Position numbers and translations under genes: made by a program. The notes below the pieces were generated by a model. It saw only the letters and a program-made list of their open reading frames with translations, searched no databases and was not told the DNA's origin. A stretch of DNA of 64,000 nt from Microlunatus soli (GTDB lineage Bacteria; Actinomycetota; Actinomycetes; Propionibacteriales; Propionibacteriaceae), in NCBI RefSeq assembly GCF_900105385.1, contig NZ_LT629772.1, positions 3,038,001 to 3,102,000 on the forward strand, written 5' to 3'. Within the stretch, counting starts at the first letter, position 1; every line of letters starts with the position of its first letter. Positions 16,984 through 24,675 of the stretch are shown here, one piece after another.

Positions 16984-17595
16984 TCAGCGGTGCAGCCGGA
17001 GCACAGCCGCCGGCGCGGGTGGCGCGGGACTGAAGGCCCATCGCGGCACCGATGTCAGGTATTCGGCCCGGTAGCGTCGCCGGCTTCCGGTACCCGCGGT
17101 GCCCTTCCGCCCGAGGTCGCCGACCAGGCCCCGTTGCAGGACCAGATCGGCCCGACCGAGCCGGGTGCCGGGCGCGGTGAGGGCGGCGATGAGTGGCTTG
17201 GCCAGAGACCACGGTGGGTTGGCCAGGACGGAGAACGGCCGGGACGGGAGCCGGAGATCGAGCAGGTCGAGTTCGAGCACTGTCACCCGGGGCTGCTCGG
17301 CGAACCGCCGACGGAGTCGACGGACCCGCTCCGGATGCAACTCGACGGCGAGCACCCGAGCTCCGGTGGCCGCCAACGGTGCTGTCAACGCGCCGTCACC
17401 AGCACCCAGATCGAGGACGAGATCGTCCGGTCCGTAGCCGGCATCGGTCACCAGCCGGGCAGCCCAGTCAGCCCGCAGCCGGTGCCATCCCCAGTACCGC
17501 TCCGGTCCTACGGTGTGCGGCGCGGCCGACCGGGTCCGGCGTGATCTGGTGTGGTCGGCGACCGTTGTCGATCGCCGACGTCGTGCCCCGGGCAC
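16984..17595 (-). CDS. Erm-like rRNA adenine methyltransferase family protein
   Basis: 203 residues, shorter than classical Erm (about 250). It has the SAM-binding motif I DLVLDLGAGDGALTAPLA near residue 60, the acidic motif II VLAVELHPERVRRLRRRF, a motif III region VTVLELDLLDLRL, and motif IV NPPWSLAKPLI, the Erm/KsgA catalytic N-[IL/P]-P-[FWY] loop. Such enzymes dimethylate an adenine of 23S rRNA and can give macrolide resistance. This diverged form (YWGWHRL opening, truncated C-terminus) may act elsewhere. The N-terminal 25 residues are Arg-rich and the GTG start at 17595 is uncertain. Neighbour to oriC, transcribed towards it. Confidence 0.65.
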   Translation of the reverse strand: MPGARRRRSTTVADHTRSRRTRSAAPHTVGPERYWGWHRLRADWAARLVTDAGYGPDDLVLDLGAGDGALTAPLAATGARVLAVELHPERVRRLRRRFAEQPRVTVLELDLLDLRLPSRPFSVLANPPWSLAKPLIAALTAPGTRLGRADLVLQRGLVGDLGRKGTAGTGSRRRYRAEYLTSVPRWAFSPAPPAPAAVLRLHR

Positions 17596-17702
17596 GACGC
17601 ACCTGGATCATGTACGTGACCATGGCGGCGACGGTAATCGCTGCCGGCCGCTGCCGGCCACCGAATATTCGGCCCCAGAGGCACGGTGCTGCGGACCGGA
17701 AG

Positions 17703-17785
17703 CTGCGTACCGGCTGGTACCTGCGTACGGGCTCGAATCCTGCGTACGGGCTCGAATCTGCGGACCGCTCGAATCTGCGGACAGA
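17703..17785. repeat. Tandem repeat, 19-bp unit, about four copies
   Basis: Two perfect copies of CTGCGTACGGGCTCGAATC (17721-17739, 17740-17758) are flanked by degenerate copies (17703-17720 and about 17758-17785). It lies just upstream of the VOC gene, in its promoter region. Confidence 0.75.
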
Positions 17786-17800
17786 AGGTCGGGCTGCTGC

Positions 17801-17806
17801 TACCTT
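17801..17806 (+). promoter_or_regulatory. -10 hexamer of a leaderless promoter
   Basis: TACCTT, 7 nt before the ATG at 17814 of the VOC gene. Confidence 0.4.
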
Positions 17807-17813
17807 CGGCGGA

Positions 17814-18194
17814 ATGCACCGAAGTCGGCTGTCCACGCTGCTCATCGACGTTGCCCCCGAGGACGCCGAGCCCGCTGCGGCGTTCTGGTCCTCGGCCGTC
17901 GGCGTGGCCGCTCATCCGGTGCCGGGAGAGCCACAGTTCACCGGTTTGCTGGGCGCCATTCCGGGGATGGTCGTCGCGATCCAGTCGGTGCAGGACGAGC
18001 CGCGCTATCACCTGGACATCGAGACCGACGACGTCGCGGCCGAGGTCGCGCGGCTGACCGGACTCGGTGCGGTCGAGATCGCCGTCTGGCAGGGCTGCCA
18101 CACGATGCGGGCGCCCGGCGGTCAGCTGCTGTGTGTGATCCCCCAACACAGCGCCGCCGAGGACTTCGACCGGTTGGCCACCACCTGGCCGTGA
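17814..18194 (+). CDS. VOC (glyoxalase/bleomycin-resistance fold) family protein
   Basis: 126 residues, one VOC domain of paired beta-alpha-beta-beta-beta units. Seen: LSTLLIDVAPEDAEPAAAFWSSAVG at the start, YHLDIETDDVAAEVARLTGLGAVEI in the second half and MRAPGGQLLCVI, the usual C-terminal strand with D/PxG. His in YHLDIE and a later Cys/Gln take metal-ligand positions, but the full set cannot be assigned. Function (lyase, dioxygenase or resistance protein) unknown. The chosen ATG has a TACCTT hexamer 7 nt upstream. Convergent with dnaA; the stops are separated by a tandem repeat. Confidence 0.75.
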   Translation: MHRSRLSTLLIDVAPEDAEPAAAFWSSAVGVAAHPVPGEPQFTGLLGAIPGMVVAIQSVQDEPRYHLDIETDDVAAEVARLTGLGAVEIAVWQGCHTMRAPGGQLLCVIPQHSAAEDFDRLATTWP

Positions 18195-18211
18195 TCGATC
18201 CCGGCCTGATC

Positions 18212-18296
18212 GATTCCCCGGCTCGACTGATTCCGGCTCGACCGATTCCGGCTCGACCGATTCCGGCTCGACCGAATCCGGCTCGACCGATTCCGG
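18212..18296. repeat. Tandem repeat, 15-bp unit, about six copies
   Basis: GATTCCGGCTCGACC is repeated perfectly at 18229-18243, 18244-18258 and 18259-18273, with variants on both sides. It fills the gap between the converging VOC and dnaA stops, ending 3 nt before the dnaA stop. Position suggests a repeat expansion in a termination region; no T-run is seen. Confidence 0.8.
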
Positions 18297-18298
18297 GG

Positions 18299-19993
18299 TC
18301 AGCCTCGTGCGGACTGTTGCTTGATCCGGTTGGTCAACTCGGTGACCTGGTTGAACACGCTGCGCCGTTCGGCCATCAGGGTCCTGATCTTGCGTTCGGC
18401 GTGCATCACGGTGGTGTGGTCGCGGCCGCCGAACTGCTGACCGATCTTGGGCAGCGACAGGTCGGTCAACTCCCGGCACAGATACATGGCGATCTGTCTC
18501 GCGGTGACCAGCACGTGGGTCCGGCTCTGGCCGCACAGATCGTCGATGGTCAATCCGAAGTAGGACGACACCTGGCCCATGATCGTGCCGGAGGTGATCT
18601 GTGCCTCGCCGCCCTCCGGGATCAGGTCCTTCAGGACGACCTCGGCCAGCGACATGTCGACCGGTTGGCGGTTCAGGCTGGCGAAGGCCGTGACCCGGAT
18701 CAGGGCTCCTTCGAGCTCTCGGATGTTGGTCTGGATCTTGGAGGCGATGAACTCCAGCACGTCCGGTCCGGCGGTCAGTCGTTCCTGGGCCGCCTTCTTG
18801 CGCAGGATCGCGATCCTGGTCTCCAGGTCGGGCGGCTGGATGTCGGTGATCAGACCCCACTCGAAGCGGCTGCGTAGTCGGGCCTCCAAGGAGTCCAGCA
18901 GCTTGGGCGGCCGGTCCGAGGTCATCACGATCTGCTTCTGCGCGTTGTGCAGCGTGTTGAAGGTGTGGAAGAACTCTTCCTGGGTCTGTTCCTTGCCCTC
19001 CAGGAACTGGATGTCGTCGACAAGCAGCACCTCGACGTCGCGATACTTGCGGCGGAACTGGTGGGTCTTGTTGTCGGTGATCGCGCTGATGAAGTCGTTG
19101 GTGAGCTCTTCGGTGGACACGTACCGGACCCGGGCCCGGCTGAAGTAGTTGCGGACGTAGTGCCCGAGCGCGTGCAGCAGGTGGGTCTTCCCCAGCCCCG
19201 AATCGCCGTAGATCATCAGCGGGTTGTACGCCTTGCCCGGCGACTCGGCGACCGCGACGGCCGCGGCGTGGGCGAAGCGGTTGGAGCCGCCGATCACGAA
19301 GGTCTCGAAGGAATACTTCGGATTCAGCCGTGAGTCCTCACGACGGGACCGGTCGGCGCCGTCGGTGTCGGGCCGTGGGGTGGGACTGAGCGGGGTTGGG
19401 CTGAGCGGGCCCTCGGGGGGATAGTCCGCGCGTCCGTGCAACTGGTCCGATGCACCGTAGCCGCGTGGCTCGCGATACCCGGACGGCGAATACTCCGCGG
19501 TGGCGTAACTGCCGTCCCGGATACCGTTCTCGGAGCCGTCGGTCGACGGGCCGTACTCGCCGCCCTGGAAGTCTCGTTGGGTGAAGGTCGGTTCGTCGTA
19601 GCCTGGATCCCGACCGTCATGGGACCGCAGGTCGCCGTTCTGGCCGGCGCGCTGCACGGTGTCGCCGGCCGCCGGCAGCGACCGGTCCGGTGCACCGTCG
19701 GCATCGTCGGGCACCAGCGACTTGTCCACGATCACGGCGACTTTCGTCGGTCGCTGGAAGTGGCTCCCGAGAGCGGCTTCGATGGAGTCCCGGTAGCGGG
19801 TCTCCAGGCGTTGCCGGGTGAACTCGCTGGGCACGGCCACCATCAGGGTGTTCTCGTGCAGGGTCAGCGGCTTGCTGTCGTTGAGCCAGATCCGTTGTTC
19901 TGGAGTCAATTCGGTCCGGACGCGGTTCCAGGCCAACGTCACCTGTTCGGCAAGGTTGTCGGCACCGGGCTGGTGTGGGGACTCCTCGGTCAC
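18299..19993 (-). CDS. dnaA: Chromosomal replication initiator DnaA
   Basis: 564 residues from GTG 19993. Domain I spans about 8-85 (LAEQVTLAWNRVRTELTPEQRIWLNDSKPL). Domain II is a long variable linker (about 95-220) rich in Gly, Ser, Pro and Asp. Domain III is the AAA+ core with Walker A GDSGLGKTH at 263-271 and Walker B VLLVDDIQFL at 322-331. Domain IV has the DNA-binding signature CRELTDLSLPKIGQQFGGRDHTTV near 506-529. DnaA-ATP melts oriC. Upstream frame codons (to 20110) are Arg-rich and not conserved-looking, so GTG with VTEESPHQ is chosen. DnaA-box-like sites upstream (20119-20139) suggest autoregulation. Confidence 0.96.
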   Translation of the reverse strand: MTEESPHQPGADNLAEQVTLAWNRVRTELTPEQRIWLNDSKPLTLHENTLMVAVPSEFTRQRLETRYRDSIEAALGSHFQRPTKVAVIVDKSLVPDDADGAPDRSLPAAGDTVQRAGQNGDLRSHDGRDPGYDEPTFTQRDFQGGEYGPSTDGSENGIRDGSYATAEYSPSGYREPRGYGASDQLHGRADYPPEGPLSPTPLSPTPRPDTDGADRSRREDSRLNPKYSFETFVIGGSNRFAHAAAVAVAESPGKAYNPLMIYGDSGLGKTHLLHALGHYVRNYFSRARVRYVSTEELTNDFISAITDNKTHQFRRKYRDVEVLLVDDIQFLEGKEQTQEEFFHTFNTLHNAQKQIVMTSDRPPKLLDSLEARLRSRFEWGLITDIQPPDLETRIAILRKKAAQERLTAGPDVLEFIASKIQTNIRELEGALIRVTAFASLNRQPVDMSLAEVVLKDLIPEGGEAQITSGTIMGQVSSYFGLTIDDLCGQSRTHVLVTARQIAMYLCRELTDLSLPKIGQQFGGRDHTTVMHAERKIRTLMAERRSVFNQVTELTNRIKQQSARG

Positions 19994-20543
19994 TCGATCT
20001 GGCCTACAGCTTCCCAGTTGTTGATGGTGCCTCGCGACGACGGAAGCGACGTTGTTCCCGCGCTGGCTCGAGGCCGGACGGTGCGCCCGCCGATCGTCGG
20101 GCACGCGCACACTCTAGTTATTCCACACCGATATCCACAGTCTGTGTACGAGCAGACGGCAGCCTGCCGAGACCTGACGGAATCGGCTGAGTTTTCAGGG
20201 AACCGGCCCGACCGAGGGAGATCGTTTCGGACAACCGGCGTTGCGTGAACCTAGCAACCAGGGGATCGACCTGGCAAGCAAACGCCGAGAATCTGCTGGG
20301 TCAATCGGCGTGTCGCCTGGACATCGAGGTGTCTATGTTGAATCGGGCACGTTGAGGGGAGGAGGTCGGGACGCCGGAGCCGGTTTGACCAGGGCCCCGG
20401 CACTGCGTACCGTAGACCGGTCACTGCTGGATGCTTTCGGACGGTCGATCGGCCGGTCCGGGACCGGCAGTGATGCAGACGTGTCGCGCCTGTCTTGTCG
20501 GGCGTCAGTCCAGATCCACCCGAACAACTGTCGGAGTACACCC
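19994..20543. other. Intergenic region between dnaA and rpmH
   Basis: 550 nt between divergent genes, no gene seen. It must contain the dnaA promoter and the rpmH promoter. Two DnaA-box-like sequences lie at 20119-20139; the rest shows no repeat or strong hairpin. Confidence 0.55.
20119..20139. promoter_or_regulatory. DnaA-box pair upstream of dnaA
   Basis: TATTCCACA (20119-20127, two mismatches) and ATATCCACA (20131-20139, one mismatch to TTATCCACA) lie in tandem about 125 nt upstream of the dnaA start. Consistent with DnaA autoregulation; also a possible secondary part of the origin. Confidence 0.5.
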
Positions 20544-20681
20544 GTGAGCAAGCGCACTTTCCAGCCGAGCAACCGGCGTCGCAGCCGTACCCATGGTTTC
20601 CGTCACCGGATGCGGACCCGTGCGGGTCGCGCCGTGCTGACCGCCCGCCGCCGCAAGGGCCGCGCGCGCCTGTCGGCCTGA
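20544..20681 (+). CDS. rpmH: 50S ribosomal protein L34
   Basis: 45 residues, [20 protein letters not shown] then [24 protein letters not shown], the complete and highly conserved L34 sequence. The GTG start follows GGAG with a 7-nt spacer (20533-20536). First gene of the rpmH-rnpA-yidD-yidC-jag-rsmG run that diverges from dnaA. L34 is part of the large ribosomal subunit. Confidence 0.97.
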   Translation: MSKRTFQPSNRRRSRTHGFRHRMRTRAGRAVLTARRRKGRARLSA

Positions 20682-20770
20682 TTGCCTGCGGACCGACCCC
20701 CGATCACCGTGATCGTCCCCTTCTGCCGAGACTGACGTGGCACCGTGACACGGCCGGGCGGTGAGCTGCG

Positions 20771-21169
20771 GTGTTACCGAGATCGGTGAGGATGCGCTCC
20801 GGCGACGACTTCACTCACACCGTACGACGCGGTGCCCGAGTCGGCACCGCGACCGTCGTCGTGCACGGATGGCGCGACGAGGAGGCCTCGGACGGCCCGC
20901 TCGTCGGGTTCGTGGTGGCCAAATCGGTCGGCTCGGCAGTGACCCGGAACAGGGTCAAACGGCGGCTGCGTCATCTGGTCCGCGACCGCCTGGAGTCGGC
21001 TCCTTCGGGCGCCCGGTTGGTGGTCCGCGCGTTGCCGCCCGCGGCCGCACGACCCGCCCGGGTACCGTCCGACCTGGACTTCGCCTGGGCCAAATTGGTG
21101 CGGCAGTGGCAGCCTGGATACGACAACCGGGCCGCGGCGGCCCGGTCCCACGGACGGACCAGGTCATGA
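20771..21169 (+). CDS. rnpA: Ribonuclease P protein component
   Basis: 132 residues. It carries the RNase P protein signature SAVTRNRVKRRLRHLVRD around residue 57 (RNR motif) and the N-terminal MRSGDDFTHTVRRGARVG. With the RNA subunit it cleaves the 5' leader of pre-tRNAs. It starts with GTG 20771, 89 nt after rpmH. The C-terminal tail is Ala/Arg-rich. Its stop overlaps the yidD ATG by 4 nt. Confidence 0.95.
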   Translation: MLPRSVRMRSGDDFTHTVRRGARVGTATVVVHGWRDEEASDGPLVGFVVAKSVGSAVTRNRVKRRLRHLVRDRLESAPSGARLVVRALPPAAARPARVPSDLDFAWAKLVRQWQPGYDNRAAAARSHGRTRS

Positions 21170-21492
21170 AACACGTACTGATCGCGCTGCTGAAGGCGTA
21201 CCGGGTGGTGATCAGCCCGCTGTACGGCAACGTCTGCCGCTACTACCCGAGCTGCTCTGCCTACGCCCTGCAGGCGGTACAGACCCATGGCGCCGCGCGC
21301 GGCAGCTGGTTGGCGACCAAGCGGCTGCTGAGCTGCCACCCTTGGGCGCGCGGGGGGTACGACCCGGTCCCCGGCACCGATCCCGAACATGACCGCGAAC
21401 GCGCGCAGCGCGTCAGCCGGCCGGACCACCATCACCACCACGACGACAAGCTGGATGTCGCCCACCGGGCGCACAAGGAGACAGTGAATTGA
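21166..21492 (+). CDS. yidD: Membrane protein insertion efficiency factor YidD
   Basis: 108 residues. The conserved core is ALLKAYRVVISPLYGNVCRYYPSCSAYALQAVQTHG (invariant Cys in C-x-Y-x-P-[ST]-C-S) and LLSCHPWARGGYDPVP. It assists YidC-dependent insertion. The C-terminal tail contains a run of five His (HHHHHDD), which is variable among homologues and could bind metal, without evidence. Starts inside the rnpA stop (ATGA) and ends inside the yidC start (TTGA). Confidence 0.95.
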   Translation: MKHVLIALLKAYRVVISPLYGNVCRYYPSCSAYALQAVQTHGAARGSWLATKRLLSCHPWARGGYDPVPGTDPEHDRERAQRVSRPDHHHHHDDKLDVAHRAHKETVN

Positions 21493-22574
21493 TCGAGACC
21501 CTTGTCCCGCTGCTGGCCCCGCTGAGCGTCTGGTCGGCCCTGGGTGACTTCTTCAACACCATCATGACCCCGCTCTACTGGGCGGTCTCGGGCCTGTTGG
21601 TGCTGTTCCACACGCTGTGGGCACCGGTGCTCGGCGCCGACTCCGGCTGGACCTGGGCACTGTCCATCATCTGCCTGACCATCGTCATCCGGATCATCCT
21701 GATCCCGCTGTTCGTTCGGCAGATCCACTCCTCCCGCAAGATGCAACTGCTGCAGCCCAAGATCCAGGCGCTGCGGAAGAAGTACGGCCACGACCAGCAG
21801 CGTCTGGGCCAGGAGACGATGAAGCTGTATCGGGAGGAGAACGCCAACCCGATGGCGTCCTGTCTGCCGCTGCTGCTGCAGTCCCCCGTCTTCATCGCGC
21901 TCTATCGGGTGCTGGACGGTGCGTCCCGGATCAATCCCGAGACCGGCCGACCGACCGCACACGGTTACTGGCTGGAGAAGTCGCCGCAACTGCTGGACTC
22001 GCTGAATCAGTCGACGGTCTTCGCCGCCCGCCTGGCCGAGAAGTTCTGGCCGATCAACGACTTCAGCAGCGTGCAGGTCGTCGCCGCGGTGATGATCATC
22101 CTGATGACCGCGACCATGTTCTACACCCAGCTCCAGCTGACCCGGAAGAACATGCCGAAGGACGCCCTCGAAGGGCCGATGGCACAGCAGCAGAAGACGA
22201 TGCTGTACCTGTTCCCGCTGATCTTCGTGGTGATGGGTGTGAACATCCCGATCGGCGTGCTGTTCTACTGGCTCACCTCGCAGCTGTGGACGATGGGTCA
22301 GCAGTACTACGTGATCAAGCGCAACCCCGCGCCGGGGACTGAGGCCTACGAGATCTGGGAGGCCAAGCAGAAGGCGAAGGGCCATGACCCCGCCGACCCG
22401 TTGACCGTGCCGAACAGCCGCCGGCCCGCCCCCTCGGCCGCCGGTGCGCAGAGCACGACCAACGGCAGCTCCGCGGACGGTGCGTCCGGCAACGGCAGCA
22501 CCCCGGGCGGTCAACCGGCTCGGCCGCAACGTCAGCAGCCGAAGCGGCAGACCAGATCCCAACGGAAGAGCTGA
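21489..22574 (+). CDS. yidC: Membrane protein insertase YidC (Oxa1 family)
   Basis: 361 residues, typical for the actinobacterial YidC. Membrane segments: about 25-45, the helix near 50-75 (WTWALSIICLTIVIRIILIPLF), about 110-125 region (MASCLPLLLQSPVFIALYRVL), and two helices at 195-215 and 235-265. The conserved Arg in IRIILIPLF lies in the hydrophilic groove. The basic cytoplasmic loop SSRKMQLLQPKIQALRKKYGHDQQRLGQETMKLYREENANPMASCLPLLLQ is classic. The tail is a basic, Gln/Arg-rich extension that can bind ribosomes. Starts at TTG overlapping the yidD stop by 4 nt. Confidence 0.96.
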   Translation: MIETLVPLLAPLSVWSALGDFFNTIMTPLYWAVSGLLVLFHTLWAPVLGADSGWTWALSIICLTIVIRIILIPLFVRQIHSSRKMQLLQPKIQALRKKYGHDQQRLGQETMKLYREENANPMASCLPLLLQSPVFIALYRVLDGASRINPETGRPTAHGYWLEKSPQLLDSLNQSTVFAARLAEKFWPINDFSSVQVVAAVMIILMTATMFYTQLQLTRKNMPKDALEGPMAQQQKTMLYLFPLIFVVMGVNIPIGVLFYWLTSQLWTMGQQYYVIKRNPAPGTEAYEIWEAKQKAKGHDPADPLTVPNSRRPAPSAAGAQSTTNGSSADGASGNGSTPGGQPARPQRQQPKRQTRSQRKS

Positions 22575-22578
22575 TCAC

Positions 22579-22614
22579 CCTCGGTGTGCGGAGCCGGAAC
22601 GGCTCACGCCGAGG
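22579..22614 (+). other. Hairpin in the yidC-jag intercistronic gap
   Basis: CCTCGG (22579-22584) pairs with CCGAGG (22609-22614), and inside it GAGCC pairs with GGCTC. No T-run follows. It may be an attenuator or mRNA-stability element. Confidence 0.45.
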
Positions 22615-22633
22615 CATCAACCCCATGAACCCG

Positions 22634-22660
22634 CCGTTCACGACCGCCGGTCGTGAACGG
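22634..22660 (+). other. Perfect 12-bp hairpin before jag
   Basis: CCGTTCACGACC (22634-22645) and GGTCGTGAACGG (22649-22660) are perfect complements around GCC. It sits 53 nt before the jag start. No T-run follows, so transcription readthrough into jag is plausible; it could also bind a protein. Confidence 0.6.
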
Positions 22661-22712
22661 CAGAGCACACAGGTCACCGGTTCTCACCGGTACCCCATGA
22701 CAGGAGGAAGCC

Positions 22713-23393
22713 GTGGTCGACGGCACAGACGACACCACCGTGATCGACACCCCGAACGAGGAGCCGACCGTACCGGCCGAGGTGGATCAGGCCACCGAGT
22801 CCGACGAGACCGCAGCCGACACTGCGACCGTGGCCGACAGCGCCGACGACGACGCTGCGGAGTCGGACTCGGAGCGGGACGAGGATTCCGATGACGAGGA
22901 GTCCGACGACGATGACGATTCCGATGACGAGGAGTCGGACAACCCGCTCGAGGTCGAGGGCGAGGTGGCAGCGGACTACCTGGAGGAGTTGCTGGACATC
23001 GCCGACCTGGACGGCGACATCGACACCTATGTCGAGAACGGCCGTGCCCACGTGTCGGTGATCACCGAATCCGACGTGTTGGTGGGTGCCGACGGTGAGG
23101 TCCTGGAGGCGCTGCAGGAACTGTCCCGGCTCGCCGTGATCACCGAGACGGGCACCCGGAGCCGGCTGATGCTGGACGTCGGCGGCTTCCGTGAACGGCG
23201 CCGCAAGGCACTGACGGAACTGGCCGGCGACGCTGTCGAGGAGGTCAAGTCCAGTGGCGAGTCGGTGCGGTTGAAGCCGATGAACCCGTTCGAGCGGAAG
23301 ATCGTGCACGATGTCGTGGCCGGTGCCGGCCTGACCAGCGAATCCGAAGGTGAAGAACCCCAGCGCCGGGTCGTCATCCTGCCGGCCCGCTGA
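22713..23393 (+). CDS. jag: Jag/KhpB family RNA-binding protein (KH and R3H domains)
   Basis: 226 residues. The first 75 are an acidic disordered tail (SDSERDEDSDDEESDDDDDSD), then a KH domain at about 90-150 (AADYLEELLDIADLDGDIDTYVENGRAHVSV then LVGADGEVLEALQELSRLAV) and an R3H domain at about 160-215 (SVRLKPMNPFERKIVHDVVAGAGL, with R-x4-H). It is the usual neighbour of yidC and binds RNA in cell-division and envelope control. The GTG start follows AGGAGGAAG. The N-terminal Jag_N domain is absent, replaced by the acidic tail, as in many actinobacteria. Confidence 0.93.
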   Translation: MVDGTDDTTVIDTPNEEPTVPAEVDQATESDETAADTATVADSADDDAAESDSERDEDSDDEESDDDDDSDDEESDNPLEVEGEVAADYLEELLDIADLDGDIDTYVENGRAHVSVITESDVLVGADGEVLEALQELSRLAVITETGTRSRLMLDVGGFRERRRKALTELAGDAVEEVKSSGESVRLKPMNPFERKIVHDVVAGAGLTSESEGEEPQRRVVILPAR

Positions 23394-23421
23394 ACCGAAG
23401 CCAGCCACGAGGTCGGGTGGG

Positions 23422-24030
23422 ATGAGCGAGGCGATCGGACGCAAGGTCTTCGATGACTTTGAGGCGATCTCTCAATATGTCGACATATTGAGAGATCGAG
23501 GTATCGCGTGGGGCCTGATCGGTCCGCGGGAGGCCGATCGACTCTGGGACCGCCACGTTCTCAACTCGGTGGCGATGACCGACCTGATCGCCGCCGGCAG
23601 CACCGTGATCGACGTCGGTAGTGGTGCCGGTCTGCCGGGGATCCCGTTGGCGATCCGGCGCCCGGACCTGCAGGTGACCCTGCTGGAGCCGCTGCTGCGG
23701 CGCTACAACTTCTTGGTCGGTGCGGTCGACGAACTCGGGCTCGGCGATCGGGTCACTGTCACCCGGGCTCGGGCCGAGGACCACGACGGACGGTACGACG
23801 TCGTCACCGCCCGCGCGGTCGCCCCACTCCCCCGGCTGCTGACCTGGTGTCTGCCGCTGTTGCGACCGGACGGCGAGTTGCTGGCCCTGAAGGGCAGCAC
23901 CGCCGAGAGCGAGATCGACCAGTCGGCGACCGTGTTGGCCAAGAGCCGCCGGACTGCCGAGGTGGTCGTGGTCCGCGCCCACCCGGAGGCCGAACCGACC
24001 CAGGTCGTCCGCGTCCGCGGCAAACACTGA
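23422..24030 (+). CDS. rsmG: 16S rRNA (guanine-527-N7)-methyltransferase RsmG
   Basis: 202 residues. SAM-binding motif VIDVGSGAGLPGIPLAI near 72-88 and the family motif GLIGPREADRLWDRHVLNS near 27-46. It methylates G527 of 16S rRNA; loss gives low-level streptomycin resistance in other bacteria. The ATG at 23422 is the most likely start; GGGTGG just upstream is a fair ribosome site. Codons 15-26 are encoded by a perfect 34-bp palindrome with rare codons (ATA, AGA, TTG, CAA), noted separately. Last gene of the rpmH run. Confidence 0.93.
   Translation: MSEAIGRKVFDDFEAISQYVDILRDRGIAWGLIGPREADRLWDRHVLNSVAMTDLIAAGSTVIDVGSGAGLPGIPLAIRRPDLQVTLLEPLLRRYNFLVGAVDELGLGDRVTVTRARAEDHDGRYDVVTARAVAPLPRLLTWCLPLLRPDGELLALKGSTAESEIDQSATVLAKSRRTAEVVVVRAHPEAEPTQVVRVRGKH
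23465..23498. repeat. Perfect 34-bp palindrome inside rsmG
   Basis: The left half starts CGATCTCTCAATATGTC (23465-23481) and the right half 23482-23498 is its exact reverse complement, centre C|G within TGTCGACA. All 17 pairs match with no spacer. It is AT-rich compared with the local sequence and lies in frame, encoding SQYVDILRD. Confidence 0.95.
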
Positions 24031-24144
24031 ACCGTCTGCGATCGGCCGGCGTTCGCCGGCGACCCCGACCCGCTCGTCGATCGCCGCAGCCGGCCACGAT
24101 GTACAGGACCCAGGCGGCAAGGGCCCGTCATGGTTGCACGCTGA

Positions 24145-24238
24145 TGATGATCATGAAATCACTCAGAATCCCTTGCCAGTAAGGGAATCGTCATAGTTGA
24201 TCATGATCCTGTGACGAGCGGGATTTTCATGATCATCA
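24145..24238. repeat. 94-bp element with 14-bp terminal inverted repeats
   Basis: TGATGATCATGAAA (24145-24158) and TTTCATGATCATCA (24225-24238) are perfect complements. A further short stem CCCTT/AAGGG lies within. No T-run. It could be a small inverted-repeat element or an operator cluster. Confidence 0.55.
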
Positions 24239-24663
24239 AGTGCGGGCGGCCTCAGCCGGGTTGGTACTCGTCCGGTTGATCTCCGGTGGGCTGAGATCCT
24301 CTCGCGCATCGCTTCGGGAGCGTGTCGATGACTCACGGCACCCGCCGTCGACGCCCCGACCCAGTCCGGCACGGCCGAGCCCGGAGCGCTGCCGGTGACC
24401 ATCGACGACCAGTTCGGCCGGGCGGTGTGCTCGGCCGAGGCCGACGGATCACCGCGCATCACGGGCGACCGAGCGCCGTCGTGTCCGGGCCGGTGGGCGG
24501 CCAGATCCGAGGGCGCATGCTCTGCTGGACCGCGGGTGCGCCATGGCAGTCGCCTCTCGGGGATCGCCCGAGATCGCGCCCTCGCCATCGCGCCCTCGCC
24601 GACCCGACCTCTGCTTCGCCGTCCGGCGGTCGACCCGATCTGACGGACTAACTGGTTGGTTGA

Positions 24664-24669
24664 TACCTT
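24664..24669 (+). promoter_or_regulatory. -10 hexamer of a leaderless promoter
   Basis: TACCTT, 6 nt before the tetR ATG at 24676; same hexamer as for the VOC gene. Confidence 0.45.
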
Positions 24670-24675
24670 GCTTCG

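Larger units (their letters stand above)
24031..24675. other. Gene-poor region between rsmG and tetR
   Basis: 645 nt with no believable gene; open frames are Arg/Ser/Pro-rich. It holds the inverted repeat at 24145-24238, a TGATCA-rich stretch and the leaderless promoter of the TetR gene. A degraded gene cannot be excluded, but none is recognised. Confidence 0.5.

Noticed and set aside
17508-18860. Long minus-strand frame with EPESVEPESVEP repeats
   Set aside because: It is the wrong frame of the tandem repeat and of dnaA; dnaA and VOC fully explain the region.
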